Shown in pieces: positions 29,874 to 39,580 of a stretch of 64,000 bases of DNA. A program made the position numbers and the translations under genes. Origin of the DNA: DATGJX01 sp963830545 (GTDB taxonomy: Bacteria; Vulcanimicrobiota; Vulcanimicrobiia; Vulcanimicrobiales; Vulcanimicrobiaceae); contig CAWHMK010000001.1 in the NCBI GenBank assembly GCA_963830545.1, forward strand, positions 744,001 to 808,000, given 5' to 3'. Numbering within the stretch: position 1 is the stretch's first letter; every line of letters begins with the position of its first letter. The notes below the pieces were generated by a model. That model saw only the letters and a list, made by a program, of their open reading frames with translations, ran no database searches and had not been told where the DNA came from.

Positions 29874-31695
29874 ATGATGAGCGGCGGCCACTTGATGTGG
29901 TCGAACATGTACCGGCCCGACAAACCGCACGTGCGCAAGCGCGTCGACTGGCGGCGCATCGGCGCGCTTGTTCGCTCCATACTGGCGGCAGGAAAGTCTG
30001 GTACTGATTTTTATCGTCGTGTCGTCGCTCATCGGACTGGCGCCGGCATATTTCATCGCGGACATCATCGACAAGGCAATCGTACACGGCAGTTTCCGTG
30101 AGCTCGCGCTCGACGTCGGCGGGATGCTCGCGGCGGCGCTCATTACGATGCTGCTTACCGTCGTCCAGGGTTATCTCAATTCGATCGTCGGCGAAGGCAT
30201 CATGCGGGACATGCGGACCAGCCTGGTTTCGCATCTTCACCGCATGCCGCTGGGTTTCTTCACCGGCACCAAGACGGGCGAGATCATGAACCGCGTTTCG
30301 AGCGACGTCGACAACATCGACAACGTCGTCACGGGAACGCTCACGACGCTCCTCACAAACATTGTCACGATTCTCACGACCGTCGCCTGGATGTTCGTGT
30401 GGAACTGGCGGCTCGCCCTGCTCTCGATCGCCATCGTGCCGCTCATGGTGCTGCCGCTCTCGCCCGTCGGACGGCGCATGTACGAGATACGCCGCGAAAC
30501 GCGCGAGCAGCGCGATCAGATCGAATCGATCACGCAGGAAACGCTCTCGATCTCCGGCATCACGCTCATCAAATCGTTCGCGCGCGAGGCGTACGAGAAG
30601 GCACGGTTCTATCAAGCCGGCACGCAGCTCATGGACTTGGAAGTGCGTCTGGCTATGGTGGGGCGCTGGTTCATCGCCGCGATAACTGCAATGGTGATCA
30701 TCGGGCCGGCCATCGTCTGGCTCGGCGGCGGCTGGCTCGCGCTGCGTCACTCGCTCGCGGTCGGCGTCGTGGTCGCGTTTGTGTCGTACATTCAACAACG
30801 TTTGTACGGCCCCGCGGCATCGCTGGCGGGCATCCAGGTGCAAATCGTCAGCGCGCTCGCGGTGTTCGAACGGATATTCGACTATCTCGACATGGTGCCG
30901 GAAGAATACCGGCCGCCGCAAGCCGTTACGCTCGGCGAGGTACGCGGCGAGATCCGATTCGAAAGCGTTTCGTTCGGCTACTCGAGCGAACGCGTCGTCC
31001 TGAACGGCGTCGACCTGCACGTAGAGCCCGGCCAGGTCGGCGCATTCGTCGGTCCCTCCGGCGGCGGCAAAACGACGATCACGCAGCTGGTTCCGCGTTT
31101 TTACGATCCCACCGAAGGACGCGTGCTGATCGACGGGCACGACGTGCGAACGCTTACGCTGGAATCGCTGCGGCGCGACATCGGCATCGTCACGCAGGAA
31201 ACGTATCTGTTTCACGACACGGTCGCCGCGAATCTGCGCTACGCCAAACCGGGAGCGAGCGAGGCCGAGCTTAAGGCCGCCGCGCAAGCCGCCAACATTC
31301 ACGACTTCATCATCTCGCTGCCGGCGGGATACGAAACGACCGTCGGCGAGCGAGGGCACAAGCTTTCCGGCGGCGAGCGCCAGCGGCTCGCTATTGCGCG
31401 CGTGCTTCTGAAAAATCCGAAGATCCTTATCCTCGACGAAGCAACCAGCGCGCTCGACTCACACAACGAAGCGGCCATCCAAGCAGCGCTCGTTCCGCTG
31501 ATGCGCGGGCGAACGAGTCTGGTGATCGCGCATCGCCTCTCGACCATCTTGGCCGCCGACGTCATCTTCGTCGTCGATCGCGGCCGTATAATCGAGCGTG
31601 GAACGCACGCCGTTCTGCTGGCACGCGGGGGAGAATACGCGCGCTTGTACCGCAAGCAATTCCGGGACGAATCGCGAAGCACCGCCACGTCCTAA
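29874..31695 (+). CDS. ABC exporter, fused membrane and ATPase domains (one frameshift)
   Basis: MsbA/LmrA-type half transporter of 606 residues: six membrane helices (from 'IFIVVSSLIGLAPAYFIADI' to 'GWLALRHSLAVGVVVAFVSY'), ATPase with Walker A 'VGPSGGGKTTITQLV', Q-loop 'DIGIVTQETYLF', signature 'KLSGGERQRLAIARVLL', Walker B 'ILILDEATSALDS' and H-loop 'SLVIAHRLST'. It exports lipids, drugs or peptides as a homodimer. One extra base near 29976 breaks the frame; removing it gives ALVRPYWRQESLVLIF. The last A of its stop codon is the first base of the palindromic element at 31695-31858. Confidence 0.9.
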
Positions 31696-31858
31696 GGAAC
31701 CTCTGATTAAGCCCCCGTAATCCATCGCCGGCCGCTTTTCGCCCAGAGCTTCGTTGCTCCGGCGGCCACAATGGTATGGCATTGCGTCCGTCCTCGCGCC
31801 TCGCCCTGACCAAAAATCGACCCGACGCTGAATTACGAAGGCTTAAACAGAGGTTCCT
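31695..31858. mobile_element. MITE-like element with 26-base terminal inverted repeats
   Basis: The 164-base segment starts with AGGAACCTCTGATTAAGCC (31695-31713) and ends with its near-perfect reverse complement GGCTTAAACAGAGGTTCCT (31840-31858); the match continues inward to CGTAAT/ATTACG, about 23 of 26 positions. It contains no gene. It sits exactly between the ABC exporter stop and the MFS start, with only AA separating its right end from the ATG at 31861. Size and terminal repeats fit a non-autonomous transposon remnant; a long palindromic regulatory or processing structure is the alternative. No clear target duplication is seen. Confidence 0.5.
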
Positions 31859-31860
31859 AA

Positions 31861-33025
31861 ATGCGTCAGCGCCCCTTTTACTTTCTCATCTTTTCGACAC
31901 TGCTGACCGAATTCGCATGCAACTTGCCAACGGGCGCGCTGCCGCTCGCTCTGCTGCATGACGGCGCGAGCTGACAGCGAAGTCGCGTTCGCGATGGGCG
32001 GGGGTTTGTTCGCGCAACTTTTCGGCAGCGTTCCGGTCGGCGCCATCGTCGATCGCGTCGGACGCTTGAAGACGATCCGCGCATCGGTCGCTCTCATGGC
32101 GGCCTCGATACTCGGAATGACCTTCTTGCACGGGCCGGTGTGGGGCGGCATTTTGATGGGCCTGCGTGGCTTTTCGATGATGAGTTACGTGACGTCCGAA
32201 TTCGCGTACGTTGCCGAAATCGTGCCCGCGAATCGTTCCGTTTCCGCAGTTTCGACGCTCGGGACCATTGCCAATCTCATGTTCGCGTGTGCCCCTGCGG
32301 TCGGGGTCTGGTTGTGGAACACCGGCGTGCTGCGCGAGCAATTCGCGTACGGGGCGGCGCTCACAGTCGCCGGCGGATGCGTGCTCTGGTTTTTGCCCCA
32401 GGCTGCGCAAGAGCGTCCGCGCCGCCGCTCGCGGCTCATCCTGATGCGATCCGCATGGCTGCCCGCCGTCGCGTTTCTGAGCGCCGCGGCCATGCAAAGC
32501 GGCGTGAACGCGGCGCTTGCGGTCGTGACGTTCACACAGCGCGGCATTGCCAACGGCGCGCTGATCTTCACCTCGATGGCAATCGTCACCGCGGCGCTGC
32601 GCTATCCTGCGGGGCGGTTCGTCGAAAAGTACGGTCCGCGCAAGATGATGCTATTGGTTGCCGCGGCGCAGATCGGCGGCTGTCTTCTGGCGGCATCGGC
32701 GCACACCGCGGGAATGGTGCTCGCCGCGGGAGCGCTGCTCGGACTCGCATGGTCCGCCGTGGTTCCGGTGGGCGTCGGACTTTTTTTCGGGCGGAGCACG
32801 CCGGGAACGCGCGGCGCGGCGATGGGTGCATACAATCTCGCTTTCGCGATCGGCACTTCTGCCGGTGCACTCCTCGCCGCGCTGCTCGCGCGTTTCGGCT
32901 TTACCTACACGCTCGCCATTTCGTCCTGCGCTCTCGCGCCGCTCGTGGCGGTGCCGTGGGTATTCCTACACTTGCGCCGCTCGCGTACGCCTACTCACCG
33001 GGCCCGTGAGGGAACCGCATACTGA
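31861..33025 (+). CDS. major facilitator superfamily transporter (one frameshift)
   Basis: About 387 residues and 12 membrane helices. N-terminus 'FYFLIFSTLLTEFACNLP', the MFS loop 2-3 motif 'GAIVDRVGRLKTIRA', mid-protein 'TSEFAYVAEIVPANRS' and the repeat of the loop motif 'GRFVEKYGPRKMMLLV' in the second half. Substrate unknown. One extra T near 31972 breaks the frame; without it the reading is GASDSEVAFAMGGG. The 3' end overlaps the convergent fapF by 35 bases. Confidence 0.82.
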
Positions 33026-34351
33026 GCTGGAGCTTGGTGCGTCGGGTGTGACGCCGATCCCCAGCATCGCTTGCCACGACGTCCGGTGATTGATCGCGTA
33101 CGTCGTTCCGATGTTGAAGACTGCCGCGTTCTGACTGCTTCCGCCGACGGTCTGCCAAGGCGCGCCGTCAGGATGGATGCGCTCCGAACCGACGATCGTG
33201 TCCTGGAACGAGAACGTCGCACTCATGCGATCGTTGAGCGAGAAAGCGGTACCGAAGTTCAAACTGAGCGCGCTCGCCGGCGCAATCTGCCCAGGCTGTA
33301 TCGTGGTCTCGTACGGGCTTATGTCGTTGAAGTGTTTCTGGAAGTTGTAGAACACCGTCGCGCCCGCGAAGAGAATCGCCGGATCCACGGTCTTAATGAC
33401 CGACGCGCCGGCGGACATGCCCCAGACGCCGCCGCCCATCGGCAGCGATTTCACGTACGACATGTTTCCATTGCTGCTGTCCTGCACGATCTTGACGCCG
33501 TACGGCTGCGAACCCGTCGGCGCCGTGACGTGGGCGTTCAAAACGACGATTGGACCGTCCAACCGCTTCTGCGGCAGCTGATAGTACATTCCCGCGTTGA
33601 TATCGCCTATGCCCGCGTTCGCGATAGTTTTCTCGCTGACTTGCTGCGAGGAGTTCTGAGCGCCGGCCGAGCTATACGTGGAACTGCGCCACACGAAGGG
33701 AACCGTCACGTCGAATTCCATGTGCTTGTTCGTCGCATATGCCAGGTTCACGTTGGGCGAGAACAACGTGTTCTGCTGGCGGCTGACGTCGATGTTGCCC
33801 AAAAAAATCGCGCCGAGCGCCATGAAGCCGTTGAGGGTGAAGAACCGGTTGCTGCCGTACGAATACGTCGCCCCAGGCGTGATCGTCAGCCCTTTCGTGA
33901 AGAGCGCGTTCTGCTGTTCGTACACCGTCTGAACGCTGCCTTGCGTCGGTCCCTGCTTGCCCAAAGACTGCGTCGGGCTTTGCTGTTCAGGCGGGGTGTT
34001 CGCCGGAGCGTATTGCGCGGGCGGAGCTCCGCTGGTGTCGTTTGCAAACTGCGCGACAGGGGCGGACCCGTAACCCGTGGACGTCGCAGTCATTGCTCTG
34101 TAATGCGTATGCGCAGTTGCAACCGCGCCCGCTATCTTCGCGTGCTTGACCGGTGTGACGGCCAATCGGTGTTCGAGCCGTTCGATCTTGTGCTGCTGCA
34201 CGGCGTTCTGATGGGCGAGCGAATCCATCTGCCGCTTGAGCGCGAGAATCTGCTGTTCGAGATACGAGTTCGACGTGCCCGCGAGCGCGACGTTCGGCGC
34301 AAAAAGCGCGACCGCGACGAGCACTGCGATGAAGGATCTAATGGGCCGCAT
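32991..34351 (-). CDS. fapF: FapF-like outer-membrane amyloid exporter (C-terminal frameshift)
   Basis: About 453 residues: signal peptide ('FIAVLVAVALFAPNVALA'), a coiled-coil segment ('YLEQQILALKRQMDSLAHQ', residues about 27-65), a Pro/Gln-rich linker and a long beta-rich barrel region with alternating aromatic strands ('FNIGTTYAINHRTSWQAML'). FapF of Pseudomonas has the same order: signal, trimerising coiled coil, plug, 12-strand barrel. One base is missing near 33038; adding it gives the ending TKLQLSMRFPHGPGE, a typical final strand. It is the last gene of the fap-like operon, as in Pseudomonas. Start ATG at 34351 after GGGGGTGG; GTG at 34360 is less likely. Confidence 0.75.
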
Positions 34352-34363
34352 GATGTCCACCCC

Positions 34364-35227
34364 CTACGGTAATCCGTTAAGTGACTGAATGATTGGCAGT
34401 AAAGAACCGGCGTTGAAGCTCGGCGAGCCGGACGTTTGAACGTGGACGCCGAGCTGATTCGTAACGGTGTTCATGTCCGAGGCCACCTGCGCGCTCTGCA
34501 GGATGCCGTTCGGGCCGATTGTCTGCAGCACGTTGCCTTGCGGCGTGGAGATTTCGACGGTCGCGGCGTTCGAGCCGATGCTTATCGAACATTGCACTCC
34601 GCACGTGTTGGTCGTCGGAACGACGAAGCCCGAATCGCTGCCGTTTACGATGACGGCGGCGGTATTCGATATGGTGTTGCCGTTGCCGGCGACCTGAATG
34701 TTTTGGCCCACGCCGTTGGAAACGCTTCCGGTCTCGGAGCCGTCGATGCTGCCCGCAGGCGCCGTCGTCGGCAAGCCCCCATTGGTGGACGAGGTCCATT
34801 TTGCGATGGAGACGCCCCCTTGCGCCAAGTTGAAGCCGAGATCCACGCCGGCCGAAACGCCTTGCGTACCGGTCGTGCTCGTCTGCGTCCACGTGCTGAC
34901 CATTTCAACGCCGAAGTACGTGACCGTGCCGGCTCCGCTACCCAGCCCTGAAAGCGGGTTCACCGCGGCCGTTCGAGCGAACGCGGCGCTTTGCGCGTTT
35001 GCGAGCACGGGGGAGCCCATTGCGCTCGTGATCGTCGCCACGGGGACCGGCGCTTGACGCGCGGGAGGAACGTACATCCCACGTATCTGCGAGAGCGCGG
35101 CGTCCGAAACGATCGGCGCCGACGGCAGAACGGGAAGTGTATCGGCGAGCACCGGCGCAGCGCAGAGCGCTGCGGCCGCGACGGCTGAAAAATAAGCGAT
35201 TCTCATGGCGGATTTCTTTCCGGACAT
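34364..35227 (-). CDS. fapE: FapE-like secreted protein
   Basis: A 287-residue secreted protein. After the signal peptide ('YFSAVAAAALCAAPVLA') come 'ALSQIRGMYVPP', a Gly/Ser/Thr-rich middle and repeats of Asn-rich type ('GQNIQVAGNGNTISNTAAVI'), one 'CGVQC' pair, and a C-terminal 'DMNTVTNQLGVHVQTSG'. In Pseudomonas, FapE is the minor fibre component encoded between fapD and fapF; position, size and composition match here. GAGG lies seven bases before the ATG at 35227; a second ATG at 35206 fits the signal peptide better. Assignment rests on context more than on sequence. Confidence 0.65.
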   Translation of the reverse strand: MSGKKSAMRIAYFSAVAAAALCAAPVLADTLPVLPSAPIVSDAALSQIRGMYVPPARQAPVPVATITSAMGSPVLANAQSAAFARTAAVNPLSGLGSGAGTVTYFGVEMVSTWTQTSTTGTQGVSAGVDLGFNLAQGGVSIAKWTSSTNGGLPTTAPAGSIDGSETGSVSNGVGQNIQVAGNGNTISNTAAVIVNGSDSGFVVPTTNTCGVQCSISIGSNAATVEISTPQGNVLQTIGPNGILQSAQVASDMNTVTNQLGVHVQTSGSPSFNAGSLLPIIQSLNGLP

Positions 35228-35262
35228 TTAGAGCCTCGTCGCCGCCGGAATGTACACGTTCA

Positions 35263-35931
35263 TCAGCACCGCGTTCGCGAGAGCGTACTATTGGACGGCA
35301 TGTCCGAACTCAAGTGCGTGCTTCCGACGTAGAGGGGAATGTTTGCCAGGCGGCTGTCCGGGTTATATCCGGGCGCCGCAACGACGAAAATGATGTCGTT
35401 CCAACTCGAGATGAAATCCGAGGTCGGAATCGAGCGGTTTCCAAGCATGGGATCGGCGACGTACACGTATTCGGGCGTGGCCTTTTTCAGCACCACGAAA
35501 TGCTCGTATCCCTCGATGGACATGAGCACGATCGACGGGACTCTGACGTTGTAGAGCGCGTCGATGTTCATCCTGTACCCGATGCCCTGCATCCCCAGCG
35601 ATTCGACGAAGTGCTTCATGTCCAGCATCGAAAAGCCGCGATACTTCACCGTTTCGTAATCGCTGACGCGCAGCATGCCAACGATTGCGCTGCGCTCGCT
35701 GAGCCTCATGCCGTAGGCGTTGTCGAGAATCGTCGCGAGCGCAGCTGCGCCGCAGCTGTAATCCGTCCGCTGGTGTACGATGCCGGCGAACAGTTGATCG
35801 CGAAGACTGACGACCGGAATGTGAACCAGTCCCGCACCGGGCACAAACCCGCCGATATCCGCGCGCGCCGGTATCGTAAAGGTACCGAACGCGAGGAACA
35901 CGGCTGCGATTGTGTTGGCTATCCGTTTCAC
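35263..35931 (-). CDS. fapD: FapD-like C39-family peptidase
   Basis: A 222-residue periplasmic cysteine peptidase: signal peptide 'IANTIAAVFLAFGTFTIPA', catalytic Cys in 'RTDYSCGAAALATIL', His in 'GYEHFVVLKKA' and Asp in 'YVYVADPMLGN', the C39 order. FapD processes the amyloid subunits or secretion partners in the Fap system and is the only enzyme of the operon. Start GTG at 35931 with GGAGA upstream; longer readings enter the upstream repeat gene. Placed between the repeat proteins and the FapE-like gene, exactly as in Pseudomonas. Confidence 0.8.
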   Translation of the reverse strand: MKRIANTIAAVFLAFGTFTIPARADIGGFVPGAGLVHIPVVSLRDQLFAGIVHQRTDYSCGAAALATILDNAYGMRLSERSAIVGMLRVSDYETVKYRGFSMLDMKHFVESLGMQGIGYRMNIDALYNVRVPSIVLMSIEGYEHFVVLKKATPEYVYVADPMLGNRSIPTSDFISSWNDIIFVVAAPGYNPDSRLANIPLYVGSTHLSSDMPSNSTLSRTRC

Positions 35932-35993
35932 CCAAGGTCTCCCGAAAAAGGCGAAGTCCTCGGGGAGGATTGCTCCTCCCCGATTTGCGCCGT

Positions 35994-37011
35994 TTAGTGA
36001 CTTACCGACAGTCCGTTGGCCTGCTGGTTTTCGTAACCGGCTGCGTTGTTGACGCCGATTTGGCCGGAAGCATTCTGGAATGCGTTGCCGGCGATATTGG
36101 CGACGTTGCCGCCGCTGATGTCGTCGAACGTGAAGCCCAAGCTCTGATCGATGGTCGTCGTATCGCCGCCGCATTCGCAGACGGTGACGTTCGAACGGTT
36201 CATCTGCTCGTTGCCCGTGCCCGAAGCCACGTTGGCATTGATGTTTCCGGTAGCGTGGTTGAACGCGTTGTCGTTGATCAGCGCCGTGTTCAGGCCATCA
36301 ACCAAGTACAGGTGAGCGAAGCTCGTCCTGATCCATGGTGATGTTCTGGTTGCCGCCGTCGGCCGAGATGGCCATCGAATTCAACTGCTTGTTGATGTCG
36401 CCGGAGGCCACGTTGACGTTCACGCTGCCCGAAGCGTGATCGAATGCGTGGGCGTTGATGTTCGCGGTGTTGAGTCCGCACACTGCGCAGCCCGTCACGT
36501 AGTCGCCCTGCGACATGTTGATGGTCTGGCCCTTGAGCGTATCGTCCCCCGCAACGAACATCGCGTTGCCCTGCTGGTTCCAAACGCCTGCCGCGACGTT
36601 TGCATTCACGTCGCCCGATGCGTACTCGAAAGCAGCCGCGGTGACGGAAGCATGGTCTACGCCGCTGAGCACGAGGCCTTCACCGGAAGTCTCTTGCGAG
36701 TAGCTGCCGGAGAAGTTGTACGTGGGCGACGCCTTGTCGATCAGCGCGATATTCGCCTGTTGGTTGCCGTTGCCGGAGGTCACGTTCGCGCCGACGTTGC
36801 CGCTCGCGTTCGTGAAGGCGTTGTCCTGGATGTTCGCCTGGTTTTGGTCTTGATCGAATTGCAGGTTCACACCGAAGAAGTCGCCGTTCTGGTTCTGCTC
36901 CTGGTCGATCGTCTGGTTGACTTGCGCCGTTTGTGCGAACGCAGGGGCGGCGACTGCGGAAAGAAGCCCGAAGGCCGCTGCCGCGGCGAGGATGTTCTTG
37001 ATGCGTGTCAT
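35994..37011 (-). CDS. fapC: Fap-type amyloid fibre subunit, five repeats (one frameshift)
   Basis: Reconstructed 338 residues: signal peptide ('ILAAAAAFGLLSAVAAPAFA') and five imperfect repeats of about 31 residues of the type [IV]xxxAFxxASGxVxxNVASGxxNQQxN (for example 'NAFTNASGNVGANVTSGNGN', 'HAFDHASGSVNVNVASGD'), separated by linkers, with CxxC-like pairs ('GCAVCG', 'CECGG'). These are the amyloid-core repeats of FapB/FapC. One extra G near 36324 breaks the frame; removing it gives QDSFAHLYLVDGLN. Starts at 37026 and 37017 are also possible; 37011 fits GAGG spacing and gives the same length as the neighbour. B/C naming is by position. Confidence 0.75.
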
Positions 37012-37029
37012 GTTCATATTCCTCATTTC

Positions 37030-38047
37030 CTACGGCAGGACCGTCAGCAGGTTTGCCTGCTGATTGCCATTGCCGGCCGCCACGTTGACGCCGATGTTGC
37101 CGCTCGCGTTCGAGAACGCGTTCTGTGCGATATTGGCGACGTTGTCGTCCGAGTTGTTGAAGCTCGTGGAGCCGTCTTGCTCCTGCTCGAGCGAGCTGCT
37201 GTTCGCGCCGTTGAAGTCCGTGGTCAGAACTTCCATGCGGTTGAGCTGCTGGTTGCCGTTTCCGGCCGCCACGTTGACGCCGAGATTACCGGTCGCGTGA
37301 TTGAACGCGTTGTCGTTGATCAGCGCAGAGCTGACCGCCCGAGTTGTCCCACTCGTTGCCGTTCGCATTTTCGTTCGTCTCGCCGGTCGACTGCTCGAAG
37401 CTGTTGTTCTGAGCGGCGTTGGTCGAGGCGATCGTCATCGAATTGAGCTGCTGGTTGGCGTTTCCGGACGCAACGTTCGCGCCGACGTCGCCGCTCGAGT
37501 GATCGAACGCGTGGCCGTTGATGTAGGCTTGCTGGCCGTCGCAGTTATCGCAGGTGTTGTCGCCGGACGTCTGCTCGCCGCTGATGATCTCGGAGGAGAG
37601 CGAATCGTCCGCAACGAGGAACGAGGAGTTTGACTGCTGGTTGCCATTGCCCGCGGCGACGTTCGTGTTGACGTTTCCGGTTGCGTATTCGAACGCGTGC
37701 GCCGTTATGCTCGCATACTGCCCCGTGGAACCGGAGTAGTCGGTGTTATGCGTGTCCTGCGTGTAATTACCGGAAAACGCGAAGGTCGGATCTTCATAAT
37801 CGATGAACGCGTTGTTCTGCTGCTGGTTGCCGTTTCCGGCGGCCACGTTGGCACCGATGTTGCCGGAGGCGTTCTGGAACGCAAAGTCCTGAACGTCGGC
37901 GGTGTTATTGATGCTGGTGCCGTTCGCGCCGCTGATCTTCTGCGAGCCGGCGAGGTTGACGTTTACGTCCGCCAGCGCCGTTGCCACCATCGCCATCGAC
38001 AAGGCGAATGCTGCCACCGACGCTAGGGATTTCTTGATGATTGACAT
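37030..38047 (-). CDS. fapB: Fap-type amyloid fibre subunit, five repeats (one frameshift)
   Basis: Also 338 residues when reconstructed: signal peptide ('SLASVAAFALSMAMVATALA') and five repeats more regular than in the downstream paralogue ('FQNASGNIGANVAAGNGNQQ', 'FEYATGNVNTNVAAGNGNQQ', 'FDHSSGDVGANVASGNANQQ', 'FNHATGNLGVNVAAGNGNQQ', 'FSNASGNIGVNVAAGNGNQQ'), with a 'TCDNCDG' pair in one linker. The repeats should stack as beta strands in the fibre. One extra G near 37338 breaks the frame. Start ATG at 38047 with AGGAG upstream. By order it corresponds to FapB, but B and C roles cannot be told from sequence alone. Confidence 0.78.
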
Positions 38048-38086
38048 CCCCTAGATACTCCTTTCGGATATACAAACGCCGGCGTA

Positions 38087-38647
38087 CTAATGTCCGGCGA
38101 CGCCTGGAAGTTGTAGAGCGAAGGTATTGGCCGTGCAATTCGACGTGCCGGCGACCTGGCTGACCTGAACGATTCCCCTGGCGCCGACGAACGCCGTCTT
38201 TGCGACGGTGATGAGATTCGCGCCGTTTGAAGCAGGCGCACCCGTAGGTGTGCTCTGCTGTGGAACCGCTGCCGAAAGCGCATTGTCGCTGACGTACACG
38301 ACATTGGCTTGAGCATTTCCGGTCCCGGCGGACTGATTGACTTGCAGAATGCCGGATACCGACGAGAACGCAAAGTCGCCTATGGAGACGTGTCCCGTTT
38401 CGGACGGTGCGAGCACCGCCGACTGATGCACGGACGGCGCGCCGCCTTTGCCGATCACCGCGACGTTGCTTTGAACGTTTCCGTTTCCGGCAGTCTGGTT
38501 CACGGCAAACACGCCGGTGACGTTCGTCAGTACGTTGCCCGTAATCGTCGTGGTCTCCGCGGGGGGCTGATCGGCCCATGCGGTTGAGACCGCAACGATA
38601 ACGATTGCAATCGTACAAACGAACGATTTGCGCATCATGAGAAGCAC
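38087..38647 (-). CDS. fapA: FapA-like secreted protein, first gene of fap operon
   Basis: About 186 residues with signal peptide ('SFVCTIAIVIVAVSTAWA') and three weak repeats of the pattern G[IV]xxVNQ[ST]AGxGNxQxN ('GVFAVNQTAGNGNVQSN', 'GILQVNQSAGTGNAQAN', and a third degenerate copy). These are related to the fibre-subunit repeats but lack the AF..ASGN part. FapA in Pseudomonas is the small first gene that controls fibre composition. Start GTG at 38647 has GGGAG eight bases upstream; ATG at 38638 or 38635 is possible and also keeps the signal peptide. Confidence 0.65.
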   Translation of the reverse strand: MLLMMRKSFVCTIAIVIVAVSTAWADQPPAETTTITGNVLTNVTGVFAVNQTAGNGNVQSNVAVIGKGGAPSVHQSAVLAPSETGHVSIGDFAFSSVSGILQVNQSAGTGNAQANVVYVSDNALSAAVPQQSTPTGAPASNGANLITVAKTAFVGARGIVQVSQVAGTSNCTANTFALQLPGVAGH

Positions 38648-38912
38648 GCCTGAACTCCCTTCTCTAGCGTTCATTCAGCGTACGACGCGGGAGCGTTCCG
38701 GCGACAGGCCAATGAGCACTAGAAAACCTAGTACATGCGCGGAGATTGCCAATTAACGCGCAAATGCGTCGCCGGCGCTAGTTCAAAGTTCCCATTTCCG
38801 CAAAAGATACCCCGAACAGAGGGTAGTAAAAGGCGACCATTCTCTGCTTTACTTCGTACACAACGAGTTTTACTCACCCTTTTATTCAGGGTGTGCAAGG
38901 GCATTAGAAAAA
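38648..38912. promoter_or_regulatory. divergent promoter region between fap operon and response regulator, with inverted repeats
   Basis: AT-richer than its surroundings. ACTAG (38718-38722) and CTAGT (38728-38732) form a palindrome with a 5-base spacer; CACCCT (38875-38880) and AGGGTG (38888-38893) form another just before the regulator gene. Both are possible sites for the NarL-type regulator encoded to the right. No gene is seen here. Confidence 0.45.
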
Positions 38913-39551
38913 ATGGCAGCGATTGCACCATCGTCTCGCTTGCTGCGAGTTTATCTTGTCGAACCACAGCCGCTTTTTGCAAAGGCCCTCTTCCGGATAT
39001 TGTCCGACGAAGAAAACGTCTCGGTTGCGGGTGAGGGTAGGACGTTCGACCCGGAAGCGATTATCAAGTCTGGGGCTAACGTCGTCCTCGTCGACTGGGA
39101 CGCGAGCCCGAGCGACGTTCACGAAGCGGTCCGCGGATGGCGCAACGCCGTGCGGAATGTCCGCATTTGCATCTTGAGCACCTGCCACAGCCCAACGGTT
39201 ATGATGCGCGCGATATCGGCGGGCGCGGACGGATACGTCCTCAAGGACATTACGCCCGCGGAGCTCGTCAACTGCATTCGCACCTTGGCGACCAATGGAT
39301 TTTACGCCGATCCGCGGCTTACGGGGATTCTGCTGCGCAGCCGCGCAACGGAAACCGCCGCCCATCTCTCCCGGCGCGAACTCGACGTCGTGCGTCTCAT
39401 CGCCGAGGGTCTTTCCAATAAGCAGATCGCGGACCGTCTACTGCTCTCCGACAAGACGGTGAAAAACCACATCGCAAACATCTTCTCGAAACTCGACGTG
39501 TGCGCGCGAACGCAAATCGCGGTGTACGCAATCCGAAACGGCATCGTCTGA
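38913..39551 (+). CDS. NarL/FixJ-family response regulator
   Basis: A 212-residue two-domain regulator: receiver domain (about 10-125) with candidate phosphorylation Asp in 'VVLVDWDASP' and Lys in 'DGYVLKDITPAEL', then a LuxR-type HTH ('LSRRELDVVRLIAEGLSNKQ', 'SDKTVKNHIANIFSKL'). The usual acidic pair after strand 1 is reduced ('VYLVEPQPLF'), so phosphorylation may be altered. No histidine kinase is next to it. It is divergent from the fap-like operon across a 265-base control region and is its likely regulator, by position. Confidence 0.85.
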   Translation: MAAIAPSSRLLRVYLVEPQPLFAKALFRILSDEENVSVAGEGRTFDPEAIIKSGANVVLVDWDASPSDVHEAVRGWRNAVRNVRICILSTCHSPTVMMRAISAGADGYVLKDITPAELVNCIRTLATNGFYADPRLTGILLRSRATETAAHLSRRELDVVRLIAEGLSNKQIADRLLLSDKTVKNHIANIFSKLDVCARTQIAVYAIRNGIV

Positions 39552-39580
39552 CACTAACGCTTGAAAAAGCAGGGTACATC

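Noticed and set aside
35994..38674. Possible CRISPR or phage repeat array suggested by regularly spaced repeated DNA
   Set aside because: The repeats are in frame, degenerate at third positions and encode the Asn/Gln-rich amyloid repeat; no identical short repeats with unique spacers.
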